DNA of 39,118 bases from Chloracidobacterium sp. (lineage in GTDB: Bacteria; Acidobacteriota; Blastocatellia; Pyrinomonadales; Pyrinomonadaceae), in assembly GCA_025362075.1 (NCBI GenBank), contig JANYIL010000294.1, positions 1 through 39,118 on the forward strand. Reading direction: 5' to 3'. Under the pieces are notes generated by a model that worked only from the letters and a program-made list of their open reading frames with translations, ran no database searches and had not been told where the DNA came from. The position numbers were made by a program, and so were the translations under genes. Below, one piece after another: positions 28,402 to 36,797 of this stretch; the first letter of the stretch is position 1, and every line of letters starts with the position of its first letter.

Positions 28402-28500
28402 ATGAATAGCAGAAGTGTGCCTTTTAGAAAATATATGTTTGCGGCTCCGCTAATATTAGCGTTTGTGGCCTTCGCGGCGGCCCAGGAGGAGAAATTATGA
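28402..28500 (+). CDS. Signal-peptide-only small ORF
   Basis: A 32-residue frame with basic N-terminus MNSRSVPFRKY, hydrophobic core, and a good cleavage site AAAQ, ending EEKL. A GAGG site precedes it. Its stop overlaps the start of the next gene (ATGA). It is essentially only a signal peptide: either a remnant of a lost exported protein or a small coupled leader peptide. Confidence 0.5.
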   Translation: MNSRSVPFRKYMFAAPLILAFVAFAAAQEEKL

Positions 28501-29837
28501 TGAATTCAAAAACCTTATCGTTATTGTTAGCGCTTATTTTAAGCGTAGGTTTATACGGCACTGCGGCGGCGCAGAATACTTTTCGCGTCGGTGATACGGT
28601 CGTGGTTCCCGACGGCCGGACGGGCAAGGTCGAAGCATTCAAAGATCAGGATTTGGTAAAGGTGAAATTCGGCGAAAATGATTCTAAATACTTCCTGCTG
28701 AAAGACGTCAAGGAGGCGGTCGACCCTTCGGCACCGGTTTTCCGTGTCGGGGATAGGGTTGCGGTCAAAGCAACCAATAAGGAAGGCGTGGTCGAGTCGA
28801 TTACAGACAAAAGGGATGGGGCAAAGGGAAAATTTGGGCCTGGCAAATATGACTTTCAATGGGTTTTCTTCAAAGACTTGATAACTCCGCAAGCGGCGGC
28901 CCTACAGCGCAGCCGCGAGCAGGATGAACTAAAGCAAAAGCCCATTCGCGCGCAGTTTGAGGATGACGCGAAGCCGTTTGCGTCAGTGATTACAAATTTC
29001 GCTCACGTATACGATTCGAAGTACCAGATAGGATTTACCGTGCCGGATGATCCCGCCGCTTACGAGAAATCGAGAAAAGAGTTGGAAGGACTCGCTGTAG
29101 TCTGTCAAAAATATCCGAATCTGACCAACCCGCCACGTGCTTACGCGGACAGCATCAGCCAAAATCCCGCCGATTGGTGCAAGATGGCGGAGCAGCGAAC
29201 GTCTTTAATCAAGAAAATGCAAATGAAGATGGGCGAGACATACGCTAAAGGCGAGGCTGACCTTTGGAAACTTAAAATTGCCGAAGCGATGAGAAATGAC
29301 ATCGGGACCATCTATGACAACTTGCAAATGCTGCTTTACGACCGTCCCTCGTGGGAACAAAAGAATATGGAGGGTAGTCGAAAAAGATACGCCTATGCCG
29401 GCGAAAAAGTACCGGCGGAGGTATTCGCTTCGCTCAATGAAAAAGTAGACGAATTAAAAGCCCGGATCGAACGAGAGGCTCCGGCCCGCAATTGGGAAAA
29501 GCCGGAATACGCCGATGTCGCCCTGGAAGCAATGGTCCGGCGGGCGTTTCCGGCGAAATATCCCGGCGGCCAGCTTTTGAAAACGGGGATGACTTACGCG
29601 ACCTGGAAATCCAGCGACGACACTTCGCTCGTGGGAACTGTCCCCGGTTACAAGGTTTATCGAACCGAAATCGGCAAATACCGCTTCAAAAATGGCCGAA
29701 TGCTGATCAAATTACCGAATCAGCCTTTTTGCCAAAGCCGCGACTTTACCGTCGAACAGACCAAAACCGGCGGGGCATACTCGGGAACAAAACTAAACGG
29801 TTTTAACGACAAGGGAATTTTTGTGAAATGTCCTTGA
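28497..29837 (+). CDS. Exported protein with two KOW/Tudor-like modules and a helical region
   Basis: A 446-residue protein with a signal peptide to about AAAQ (26). Two small barrels follow: FRVGDTVVVPDGRTGKVEAF with VKVKFGENDS, then FRVGDRVAVKATNKEGVVES. They resemble the units of the lipoprotein at 24738. The next 200 residues are helical and charged, and the C-terminus is strand-rich with two cysteines (PFCQSRD and FVKCP) that may pair. GGAGGAG lies upstream. It is coupled to the small ORF before it. The function is unknown. Confidence 0.75.
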   Translation: MMNSKTLSLLLALILSVGLYGTAAAQNTFRVGDTVVVPDGRTGKVEAFKDQDLVKVKFGENDSKYFLLKDVKEAVDPSAPVFRVGDRVAVKATNKEGVVESITDKRDGAKGKFGPGKYDFQWVFFKDLITPQAAALQRSREQDELKQKPIRAQFEDDAKPFASVITNFAHVYDSKYQIGFTVPDDPAAYEKSRKELEGLAVVCQKYPNLTNPPRAYADSISQNPADWCKMAEQRTSLIKKMQMKMGETYAKGEADLWKLKIAEAMRNDIGTIYDNLQMLLYDRPSWEQKNMEGSRKRYAYAGEKVPAEVFASLNEKVDELKARIEREAPARNWEKPEYADVALEAMVRRAFPAKYPGGQLLKTGMTYATWKSSDDTSLVGTVPGYKVYRTEIGKYRFKNGRMLIKLPNQPFCQSRDFTVEQTKTGGAYSGTKLNGFNDKGIFVKCP

Positions 29838-29871
29838 CTGTTGGATTGAGCGACAAAGGAGAATTAATAAA

Positions 29872-30095
29872 ATGGACAACATTTTTACCGACGATTTTAA
29901 CAATCAACCAAATTCTACCGACAGCGATTTCCCGGCAATTGCTCCTCGGCGGGCCAAGGTGTCTGGGCTGATATCCATCTTACATGCTTTTATGGCGGCT
30001 AGCTCCGCTATTATCGGCACGGGTGTTCCTTTGTGATGACAATCATCTCGGCGATTTTCGTTTTGAAGGCGAAGAAAACGCCGCGTAACTGTTGA
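29872..30095 (+). pseudogene. Small two-TM membrane protein split by a frameshift, or two coupled ORFs
   Basis: A 54-codon frame (29872-30036, AAGGAG upstream) encodes a polar N-terminus and a hydrophobic segment GLISILHAFMAASSAIIGTG. It stops at TGATGA, where a second frame starts (30036-30095; MTIISAIFVLKAKK). Joined by a one-base shift, they give a plausible two-helix membrane protein with a positive tail. The short overlap could also allow reinitiation, so the damage is not certain. Confidence 0.5.
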
Positions 30096-30114
30096 ATCAA
30101 AAAAGGAGAAATTT

Positions 30115-30612
30115 ATGAAATACATCTTGTTAATTTTTAAAATAGCCTTAATTTCGGCGTGGCTTGCGTCGAGTCTGGCTTGTGGCTCTCAGAGCCAAAG
30201 CCACGTAATTGAAATAGTGCGCCACATGACCATCGTTGACATGTTGTCGATTGCGAGGCTCATTGCCTTTCTGATCGTATGTTTGGCAGGCGTAATTTTC
30301 GCAATAGTTCGTTGGAAACGTCATAAGGGGATATCGATGTTTACGATTGTCATCCTGAGTCTCAACGCAGTCGTGGCTACCACTATTACAGTCGTCCGAT
30401 TTTACTGGATCGAGAGTGAAACCCACCGAATTCTCAACACCGGCGGCGAAGACAGGTTTATGCAGATGGCCCTTCGTTTTCACGGTATTTACAACTTGTT
30501 GTTGCTGGCCGGTGACGTTTTGCACTTATTGACCGTTGTATTTTTGTTGGCCGCTATTTTTATGAGGCGGACCGAGCGCGATTTGCCCGCAAGCCAAGGT
30601 CCCGTTTCGTAA
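30115..30612 (+). CDS. Small multi-pass membrane protein
   Basis: A 165-residue protein with about four hydrophobic segments (the first may be a signal peptide or lipoprotein-like leader ending SSLACGS). These include LIAFLIVCLAGVIFAIV and LLLLAGDVLHLLTVVFLLAA, separated by short polar loops and a basic WKRHKG turn. GGAGAAATT precedes the ATG. No family was recognised. It sits in the exported-protein block. Confidence 0.68.
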   Translation: MKYILLIFKIALISAWLASSLACGSQSQSHVIEIVRHMTIVDMLSIARLIAFLIVCLAGVIFAIVRWKRHKGISMFTIVILSLNAVVATTITVVRFYWIESETHRILNTGGEDRFMQMALRFHGIYNLLLLAGDVLHLLTVVFLLAAIFMRRTERDLPASQGPVS

Positions 30613-30689
30613 CTGACGAAGTCATCGCCGTTTGGAATGCGAGGAAAACTTTATAGTAATGGAATCGAAAACAAAAAGTGAGGAAAACT

Positions 30690-31148
30690 ATGAGAAATCA
30701 AATAACTAATCTTGCGTTGATCTTGTTTGCAACCGGCTTCGTTCTTTCGTGCGGTATGTTTGGCGGAAGTGAAAATAAGGTAATCGGCAACAGTGCAAAG
30801 AAAGCGGGTGTAAATTGTCCAACACAATCCATTTCCGTTACCGAAGCCAAAGGCGGTCTTGCTAAATGGGAAAACTGTGAATTGAGCGTGGAGGGCAAGA
30901 TCTGGGAAATAAAAAGCGATGTGATCAGCCTGATCGAGACCACAGACCGGAACGATCTAAACGGCGCTTTTGTTGTCAGCGGGACATTTACCGACAGCCG
31001 ATTTGGGACTATCGGGCAAAGGATCGAAGATAACAAATTATCACAGAATTTCGATAAATTGCCGATTGCGATATTTACAGGCATTGTCGAAATCCAAGGC
31101 GGTTCTGGCAAACTAACACACTGTCATCTTACCGATTCGCGTAAGTAA
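30690..31148 (+). CDS. Lipoprotein of unknown function, possible OB-like fold
   Basis: From the ATG at 30690 (GTGAGGAAAACT upstream) it has 152 residues with lipobox FVLSC. The mature region contains LAKWENCELSVEGKIWEIKS followed by strands and an acidic loop, a strand pattern reminiscent of OB-fold tRNA_anti-like lipoproteins. Three further cysteines (VNCPTQ, WENCEL, THCHL) lie in the mature part. The fold suggestion is by eye only. Confidence 0.65.
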   Translation: MRNQITNLALILFATGFVLSCGMFGGSENKVIGNSAKKAGVNCPTQSISVTEAKGGLAKWENCELSVEGKIWEIKSDVISLIETTDRNDLNGAFVVSGTFTDSRFGTIGQRIEDNKLSQNFDKLPIAIFTGIVEIQGGSGKLTHCHLTDSRK

Positions 31149-31220
31149 AATAGCGGTTACTCCGGCTTATCTCGCCATTCCCTGAAAGATCGATCCGTAG
31201 TTACCATTTGGCGGTGTGAA

Positions 31221-31991
31221 ATGAAATTTGAAACCGGTGTATTTTATATTATCGCTGTAATTTTAGTCTTGGCGATGCTTATCATTTTGCTCAGTGGAAT
31301 TATTTATATTTCGGTGAGAATGTTCAGGAAATCGATGCGGCGCACGGCGGCGATGCAGGCCTTTGCTAAAGAAATGGGTTTCAAATATGAGGGCGGAATG
31401 GTTGTATCCGGACAACTTGAGGGCGTACTAGATTTTTATCTTTTCACTTTGGGCAGAGACGGAACCTCCAAGCAGATCAGAAACTTAGTGACGGGTGAGA
31501 TGGGCGCCTTTCATGTTTCAGTTTTTGATTATGCGCATGTTGCGGGCGGCAAGATGGGTCATGGATATAACATTGGCGGCGGCATCAAGCTGGGTTATTT
31601 TCCTCGCGGCGGCGGCGGCGGTCGATTAAAAGTGCAGACGGTCGTGATGATCGAGTCGCCGCAACTGAATCTACCGCTTTTCGCGATGCGTCCCGAACTT
31701 GAAGGGGTCTTTGAGCAGATTGTCGAGACGTTCAAAAGGCAGGACATAGATTTTCCTTTGAATCCGATTTTTTCCGGCAAATATTTTCTCAGTGGCGTAG
31801 ATGAGCAACAGATCAGGCAAGCCTTTAGTGACAGAGTGCTTTCATACTTCGAAAAATCTCAATCTTTCAGCACCGAAGGCGGTGAAAACCGGATCTTTAT
31901 CTACCGCTCCGGCGTGTCGTTCGAGGCAGCCCAATTGCCCTCAATGCTAGACGAAGGAATAAAAGTGGCAAATCTTTTTTTGAAGCCGTAA
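31221..31991 (+). CDS. N-terminally anchored membrane protein of unknown function
   Basis: A 256-residue protein with one N-terminal transmembrane helix (IIAVILVLAMLIILLSGIIY), a basic stop-transfer segment MFRKSMRR, and a cytoplasmic domain that includes a glycine-rich loop (PRGGGGGRL). GKYFLSG and RIFIYRSG are likely strand motifs. A weak GGCGGTG precedes the ATG. I do not know a named family. It lies in the same co-directional block. Confidence 0.7.
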   Translation: MKFETGVFYIIAVILVLAMLIILLSGIIYISVRMFRKSMRRTAAMQAFAKEMGFKYEGGMVVSGQLEGVLDFYLFTLGRDGTSKQIRNLVTGEMGAFHVSVFDYAHVAGGKMGHGYNIGGGIKLGYFPRGGGGGRLKVQTVVMIESPQLNLPLFAMRPELEGVFEQIVETFKRQDIDFPLNPIFSGKYFLSGVDEQQIRQAFSDRVLSYFEKSQSFSTEGGENRIFIYRSGVSFEAAQLPSMLDEGIKVANLFLKP

Positions 31992-32012
31992 ATGTTCTCA
32001 ATAGGTTTTATT

Positions 32013-33023
32013 ATGAAAACTTTAATCAAAATTTCGCTCGCATTTGTCTTTTTGCCATGCATTCTCGCGGGTTGCTCTAGTGGCCAGATAACTGACCTTT
32101 CTACCGACGAAGCGGTGCGCAAAGAGCTTGCGAAAAATAGCGAATTAAAATCCAAACTGGACCGCCTCTGCATTGAAAGACTCAAAGGGACCGAAGCCAT
32201 TATCGTGATCGGCACACATGCAAACGACAGCGATTGCCATTTGGAGGGTGCATTTATTGGTTCCGCCTATCTTGAAGACAGCGCGGAATTATCGCAAAAC
32301 GTTTTGAACGCCCTAGGTTGGCAAAAGGCGAATCCGAAAAGGCGCGAAGAGTTGGCAAAATTTTGGGTTGAAAAAGGCCTTTTGGCATTTTCGACGGTGC
32401 TTTTTACAAAGGACAAGAGTTTTCCAGGAGATGATTTTCAGGCGCCGCTGACCGTGTCAGGGGAGAACGGAGAAATTGTTATTACGCTGTGGACAAGCGT
32501 CATGAAAAGAACAATGGATTTTGAGCATCTTCAATATCGGTTTGCGGCGGATGGCAAATTGCTTGGAAATCGGATGTTAAATGTAGAGCTAAATGTAACT
32601 GACGAAAAATGTGTCAATCGATTCCCTGAGTTGCCAAACATTGTCGTGAAAGGGTCTTTCAGAACCGATTACGGATGCCATTTTGAGGGCGTGTCTGTAA
32701 ATTCACGTTATTTTGAAAAAGACGATCCGGCCTTGTCAAAATATGCCCTTGACGCACTCGGTTGGGAAAAAGCGAACCAAAAGGAACGTGAAAAATTAGC
32801 GAAACTTTGGGTCGAAAAAGGCTTGCTGGGTTTTACCTACGCGCTTTACTCGAAAAACAAAGATTTGAATGACGGCGGGTTTGTCCCGCCAAAAGTTGTT
32901 TCCGCAGAAAACGGTGAAATAACGATTACGCTTTGGATTCAGATGCCAACGGGAATGAGAAATAGGCCAAAGGATTTTCAACGTCTTGAATTCAAGTTTG
33001 CGAAAGATGGGAATCGCTTATAG
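32013..33023 (+). CDS. Lipoprotein with internal duplication
   Basis: From the ATG at 32013 it has 336 residues, with a lipobox ILAGC. The mature protein is two copies of one domain. Shared segments are CHLEGAFIGS and CHFEGVSVNS, LNALGWQKANPKRREELAKF and LDALGWEKANQKEREKLAKL, WVEKGLLAF and WVEKGLLGF, and ENGEIVITLW and ENGEITITLW. The second copy ends the protein. The cysteines match between copies. No named domain was recognised. The upstream ATG at 31992 is an alternative start with no better site. Confidence 0.75.
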   Translation: MKTLIKISLAFVFLPCILAGCSSGQITDLSTDEAVRKELAKNSELKSKLDRLCIERLKGTEAIIVIGTHANDSDCHLEGAFIGSAYLEDSAELSQNVLNALGWQKANPKRREELAKFWVEKGLLAFSTVLFTKDKSFPGDDFQAPLTVSGENGEIVITLWTSVMKRTMDFEHLQYRFAADGKLLGNRMLNVELNVTDEKCVNRFPELPNIVVKGSFRTDYGCHFEGVSVNSRYFEKDDPALSKYALDALGWEKANQKEREKLAKLWVEKGLLGFTYALYSKNKDLNDGGFVPPKVVSAENGEITITLWIQMPTGMRNRPKDFQRLEFKFAKDGNRL

Positions 33024-33080
33024 CGGTCAAGGATTTACAGATAAAGTTGGATTAATTTTAGAAACGAACGGAGGAATATT

Positions 33081-33866
33081 ATGAGAGTATTGACGATCAA
33101 ATTTTTTATAATGATGTTATTCGGGATGCTGAGTTTGCTAAGCGCCTTGGCTCAAACCAGCACTATAACACCGAACTCGGACGCGGCGGCCGGATTAGAC
33201 CTGTATGCCGTTGCCGAACTTTTTAAGGATTCCGAAAACCTTGAAAAGTTCGAACAGAATCTAAATAATCCTGAAAAAGGGATAAATAATATTGACCTGA
33301 ATGGCAATGGTGAGATCGACTTTATTCGAGTTACGGACAAAGTTGCTGCCCAGACACATCTGATTATCTTGCAGGTACCGCTTGGCAATGACGATTACCA
33401 GGACGTGGCTACAATCGCCCTAGAACAGGAAAATGGCAAAAATTATAATTTACATTTCCAGGGCGACCCGTCGATCTACGGCGAAAACTATTATGTAGTG
33501 CCCGCCAATAACAATTTTAGCGCGTGGAAAGTAGTGCGGTGGCTGTTCACGCCCAATTACCGGCCGTATTATTCGCCCTACGGCTACAAAACACTACCAG
33601 GTTGGTGGATCGTCCGCCGGCCCGTTACTTACGCGGTTTATCACACGAGAACAGGGGTCTTCGCCGGAAGGAACTTCGTGGCGAGTAGAACCCTGCGAGT
33701 CAAAACCATCGCAAACGTCAATTATCATCCGCGAACCTCGACCCTCGTGGTTAAGAAGGTTGCTGTGACGCATGCCCCGGTTACGCCAACGCGGCCAGGA
33801 AACGGCGGTCGAACAACCGTTGTCACAACAAATACCAAGGTTGTAAAACCCAAAAAAAACCATTAG
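33081..33866 (+). CDS. Exported protein with a Ca-binding-like loop, Bacteroidota-type family
   Basis: A 261-residue protein with a signal peptide (to SALAQ) and GGAGGA upstream. The mature part contains GLDLYAVAELFKDSENLEKF and IDLNGNGEIDFIRV, an acidic dockerin- or EF-hand-like loop, then a strand-rich region with FQGDPSIYGENYYVVPANN and a tyrosine-rich stretch, ending in a basic tail. The arrangement is familiar from uncharacterised Bacteroidota exported proteins. Calcium binding is inferred from the acidic loop only. Last gene of the block. Confidence 0.7.
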   Translation: MRVLTIKFFIMMLFGMLSLLSALAQTSTITPNSDAAAGLDLYAVAELFKDSENLEKFEQNLNNPEKGINNIDLNGNGEIDFIRVTDKVAAQTHLIILQVPLGNDDYQDVATIALEQENGKNYNLHFQGDPSIYGENYYVVPANNNFSAWKVVRWLFTPNYRPYYSPYGYKTLPGWWIVRRPVTYAVYHTRTGVFAGRNFVASRTLRVKTIANVNYHPRTSTLVVKKVAVTHAPVTPTRPGNGGRTTVVTTNTKVVKPKKNH

Positions 33867-33898
33867 GCACCCATTTTCGTAGGGCACGTTGTATCTTG

Positions 33899-35092
33899 TT
33901 ACGTCTTCAAAAGGTGTTTGGCGATAACAATCCGTTGTATCTCTGACGTGCCTTCGCCGATCGTGCAGAGCTTTGAGTCGCGCCAGTATTTTTCGGCGGG
34001 GTAATCTTTCGTATAGCCGTAGCCGCCGTGGATCTGGACGCTTTCCTCTGAAACGCGAACCGCCGTCTCGGATGCGAAGAGCTTTGCCATCGCAGATTTT
34101 TGCGTCACGGGCTTTCCGATGTCTTTTGTTGCGGCGGCCTGTAGCGTCAGCAAGCGCGAACACTCGATCTGCGTAGCCATGTCGGCGAGCTTAAACTGGA
34201 TTGCCTGAAAATCGGCGATCGGTTTGTCGAATTGCTGACGTTCCTTGGCGTATTTTACGGCGGCTTCGTAGGCTCCCTGGGCGATGCCGACAGACAGAGC
34301 TGCGATTGAGATGCGTCCGCCGTCGAGGATCTTCATTGCCTGTTTAAAGCCGTCGCCTTCGACGCCGAGCAGATTTTCCTGTGGCACATGACAGTCTTCG
34401 AAAACGACCGAGGCCGTCTCGGAGGCTCGCATGCCGACCTTGTTCTCTTTCTTATCGCCGCGAAATCCGTCCATCGACTTATCGAAAATAAACGCCGAAA
34501 TACCGTGTGTGCCTTTCTCTTTATCAGTGACGGCGACCGCGACCAGCGTGTTGCAAACGATAGCGTTCGTAATGAAATTCTTCGAGCCATTGACGACCCA
34601 ACCGTTCGGAGTTCCAGCTTCAGCTGGCTCTTTGTCCGCGTTGGGCCAACTAAAGTTGGAACTCCGAACGGCTGTTGTCCGCGTTCCCGATGCATCCGAA
34701 CCTGCCTGCGACTCCGTGAGGCCCCACGCTCCGAACGATTCTCCGCGAGCAAGTGGAATGAGATATTTCTGCTTTTGGGCCTCGCTGCCAAACGTGTAGA
34801 TGTGGTTTGAGCACAGCGAATTGTGGGCCGCGACCGTTAACGCCACTGAGCCGCAGACACGTCCCAGCTCCTCGATGATCGTGGCGTATTCGACATAACC
34901 CATACCCGCACCGCCGTATTCCTCGGGAAAAATAATTCCCAGCAGACCGAGTTGCGCTAGCTTTGGCCGAAGATCGTCAGGAAAATGCTGTACCTCGTCC
35001 CACTCCATGACGTGCGGACGGATCTCGCTCTCGGCAAATTCGCGGATGCTGTGTTTTATCTGTTGCTGTTCTTCGGATAGTTCAAAATTCAT
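33899..35092 (-). CDS. Acyl-CoA dehydrogenase with an in-frame repeat insertion
   Basis: From the ATG at 35092 the 397-residue flavoenzyme oxidises acyl-CoA to enoyl-CoA. It shows the FAD-binding signature [13 protein letters not shown] (124-136), the KNFITN block, and the catalytic base E380 in GEGTSEIQR. The longer upstream frame is not part of the gene. Residues about 141-164 (from SSNFSWPN to TPN) sit where relatives have a short turn before GWVVNGSK, and are encoded by the palindromic element at 34602-34671. No ETF or hydratase gene is near. The substrate is unknown. Confidence 0.92.
   Translation of the reverse strand: MNFELSEEQQQIKHSIREFAESEIRPHVMEWDEVQHFPDDLRPKLAQLGLLGIIFPEEYGGAGMGYVEYATIIEELGRVCGSVALTVAAHNSLCSNHIYTFGSEAQKQKYLIPLARGESFGAWGLTESQAGSDASGTRTTAVRSSNFSWPNADKEPAEAGTPNGWVVNGSKNFITNAIVCNTLVAVAVTDKEKGTHGISAFIFDKSMDGFRGDKKENKVGMRASETASVVFEDCHVPQENLLGVEGDGFKQAMKILDGGRISIAALSVGIAQGAYEAAVKYAKERQQFDKPIADFQAIQFKLADMATQIECSRLLTLQAAATKDIGKPVTQKSAMAKLFASETAVRVSEESVQIHGGYGYTKDYPAEKYWRDSKLCTIGEGTSEIQRIVIAKHLLKT
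34602..34671. repeat. In-frame palindromic element (B-like) inside acyl-CoA dehydrogenase
   Basis: Perfect 15-bp arms (34602-34616 and 34657-34671) enclose two hairpins, CCAGCT-TC-AGCTGG and CCAACT-AA-AGTTGG. This gives a cruciform with two side hairpins. The hairpin cores resemble the CTTTAG cores of the element at 14550. It is read through in frame on the minus strand without a stop. Confidence 0.85.
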
Positions 35093-35150
35093 ATTATGAC
35101 GATATAATAAACATTTATGATGACATAACATGAGAGTCACGAGCAAACGG

Positions 35151-35220
35151 CGGAAACACGACCGGTAGGGAGTGTGCATCCCCGCTCCCCAAGCCACAGT
35201 CCCTGCCGGTCGTGTTTCCG
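35151..35220. repeat. Palindromic element D, copy 2
   Basis: Arms of 21 bp (35151-35171 and 35200-35220) match at 20 positions in inverted orientation, sharing CCGGTCGTGTTTCCG with the right arm of the element at 2707-2797. It lies between the divergent acyl-CoA dehydrogenase and CoA-binding genes, upstream of both. Confidence 0.88.
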
Positions 35221-35242
35221 TCTTGCGGAGCGTAGAATCACT

Positions 35243-35689
35243 ATGAACGAAAACTTGTTGACGACTGACGATGAGATCCGTGAACTGCTCAAAGGCACAA
35301 AAACCATCGCTGTACTCGGCATCAAGCCCGAAACACACGCGGACCAGCCCGCATTTTACGTCGCAAAATACATGGCGGATGCCGGGTACGAAATCATTCC
35401 GGTACCGGTCTATTATCCTGATGTGACGGAGATATTGGGAAAGCCGGTCTATCGTGATCTGACGCAGGTGCCGGGCGAGATCGATCTGCTGAATGTATTT
35501 CGGCGGTCGGAGGATATCCGAAAACACACGCTCGAAATTCTTAGGAAACGGCCGAAAGCTGTCTGGTTTCAGCTTGGCATTCGCAATGACGAGGTTGCCG
35601 AACGGCTCGCCGAGGCGGGCATCAAGGTTGTTCAGGATCTGTGCCTGATGGTCGAGCACCGCGCTTTTTGTCAGAACCACCTGCGGTAG
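35243..35689 (+). CDS. CoA-binding domain protein (YccU-like)
   Basis: The 148-residue protein has a single Rossmann-like CoA-binding domain, as in succinyl-CoA synthetase alpha: IAVLGIKPE near the start, [14 protein letters not shown], and [13 protein letters not shown]. Stand-alone members are cytosolic with unclear roles. The ATG at 35243 is chosen because the family begins close to it. The last five residues (QNHLR) and the TAG stop are read from palindromic element A, so the natural C-terminus has been replaced or extended. Confidence 0.88.
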   Translation: MNENLLTTDDEIRELLKGTKTIAVLGIKPETHADQPAFYVAKYMADAGYEIIPVPVYYPDVTEILGKPVYRDLTQVPGEIDLLNVFRRSEDIRKHTLEILRKRPKAVWFQLGIRNDEVAERLAEAGIKVVQDLCLMVEHRAFCQNHLR

Positions 35690-35798
35690 CGGGTGGTTGA
35701 AGCCGCTTTGCCACGCAATATACTTATTCTTGCGTCCTTTGATCACTAAGTTGTAGATCCTTCAAGTTCAACCACCCGCTACCGCAGGTGGTTCTGAC
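35670..35798. repeat. Palindromic element A, copy 2
   Basis: Perfect 29-bp arms (35670-35698 and 35770-35798), identical to those at 4563-4677, flank a 71-bp core unrelated to the other cores. It provides the stop codon and last residues of the CoA-binding protein, and lies between it and the convergent rluB gene. Confidence 0.92.
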
Positions 35799-35835
35799 TT
35801 AGTTGCGACGAGTACCCAAATTGGATGTTACGCCC

Positions 35836-36576
35836 TTACTTACGTGCGGGCTTCTGCAACGGAGTGCGAAATCCGTTGACCTCTTCCGGCGTCAGCCTGC
35901 GGGAATCGCCGACTTTCAGCCATTTTTCGGCGATGTGGCCGATGGCGATGCGGCGGAGTTTGACGACCGAATGGGCGATGGCGTCGAACATTTTGCGGAT
36001 CTGCTGATTGTGGCCCTCGTAAAGCGTGACCTCGTACCAGCCGTTTTTGTCGGTCGATTTTAGCTCTTTTATTTCTGCCGGAGCGGTCTTAAATCCATCC
36101 TCTAAAAGTACGCCCCGGCGTAATTTGTTGATCGCGACGGTTGTTGGCAGGCCTTTTACCTTGACGTCATAAATCTTCGGCACCGCCTTTGACTGGGTTA
36201 TGTAATTGGTAAATTGTCCGTCGTTCGTCAGTATTAGCAAGCCTTCGGTGTTGTAATCGAGGCGTCCGACGGGATGGAGCTTGCCGTGGCCTTTGACCAG
36301 GTCAACGACCAATTTTCTCCCTTCGGGGTCGGCGGCGCTTGAGAGATAGCCTTTTGGTTTATTGAGCAAAACGTAGACGTTTTCGCGGTTCTTGAGCGTT
36401 GGGTTGATGAGCTTGCCGCGAACCTTAATGTGGTCTTTTTCGGGGTCAGCCTTGGTGCCAAGCTCGGTCACGATCTCGCCGTTTACGGATACCTCACCCG
36501 CCGTGATCAAAGTTTCTGACGCCCTACGTGAGGCGATACCGGCTTGGGCGATGAGTTTTTGTAGTCTTTCCTGCAT
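35836..36576 (-). CDS. rluB: 23S rRNA pseudouridine synthase, RluB/RsuA family
   Basis: A 246-residue enzyme with an N-terminal S4 RNA-binding domain (LQKLIAQAGIASRRASETLI) and the catalytic motif GRLDYNTEGLLILTNDG (aspartate near 107), then the conserved GHNQQIRKMFDAI. RluB modifies U2605 of 23S rRNA in E. coli. The RluB name is more likely than RsuA, RluE or RluF, but it is inferred from general resemblance. In many bacteria rluB follows scpAB, as it does here with a TyrA-like gene between. Confidence 0.85.
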   Translation of the reverse strand: MQERLQKLIAQAGIASRRASETLITAGEVSVNGEIVTELGTKADPEKDHIKVRGKLINPTLKNRENVYVLLNKPKGYLSSAADPEGRKLVVDLVKGHGKLHPVGRLDYNTEGLLILTNDGQFTNYITQSKAVPKIYDVKVKGLPTTVAINKLRRGVLLEDGFKTAPAEIKELKSTDKNGWYEVTLYEGHNQQIRKMFDAIAHSVVKLRRIAIGHIAEKWLKVGDSRRLTPEEVNGFRTPLQKPARK

Positions 36577-36627
36577 GTGACTAGTGTAGCGTAGAAGGTT
36601 GTTAAATGGGAGTTTTGACGTTTTTGG

Positions 36628-36775
36628 TAGCGCATCAGTGTAAATTTATGAAACCTCTTCTTCCTTTGCGTTCTCAGCGGTTTTGCGTGAAATCTTCAAC
36701 GAATCGGAAAACATCTCACGCGAAGCCGGAAAGAACGCAAAGAAAGATAAGTGAGATTTCAAACTGATGCACTAT
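36628..36775. repeat. Long imperfect inverted repeat (MITE-like)
   Basis: Outer ends GCATCAGT (36632-36639) and ACTGATGC (36763-36770) and inner CTTTGCGTTCT (36664-36674) with its complement (36732-36742) align over roughly 60 bp per arm with mismatches. The element fills most of the gap between the TyrA-like gene and rluB. No coding capacity. Confidence 0.7.
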
Positions 36776-36797
36776 CGGTCTTTAAGAAGCTTACCCG

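Noticed and set aside
35093-35746. N-terminal extension of the acyl-CoA dehydrogenase frame
   Set aside because: The extension runs antisense through the CoA-binding gene and two repeats. The family start is at 35092.
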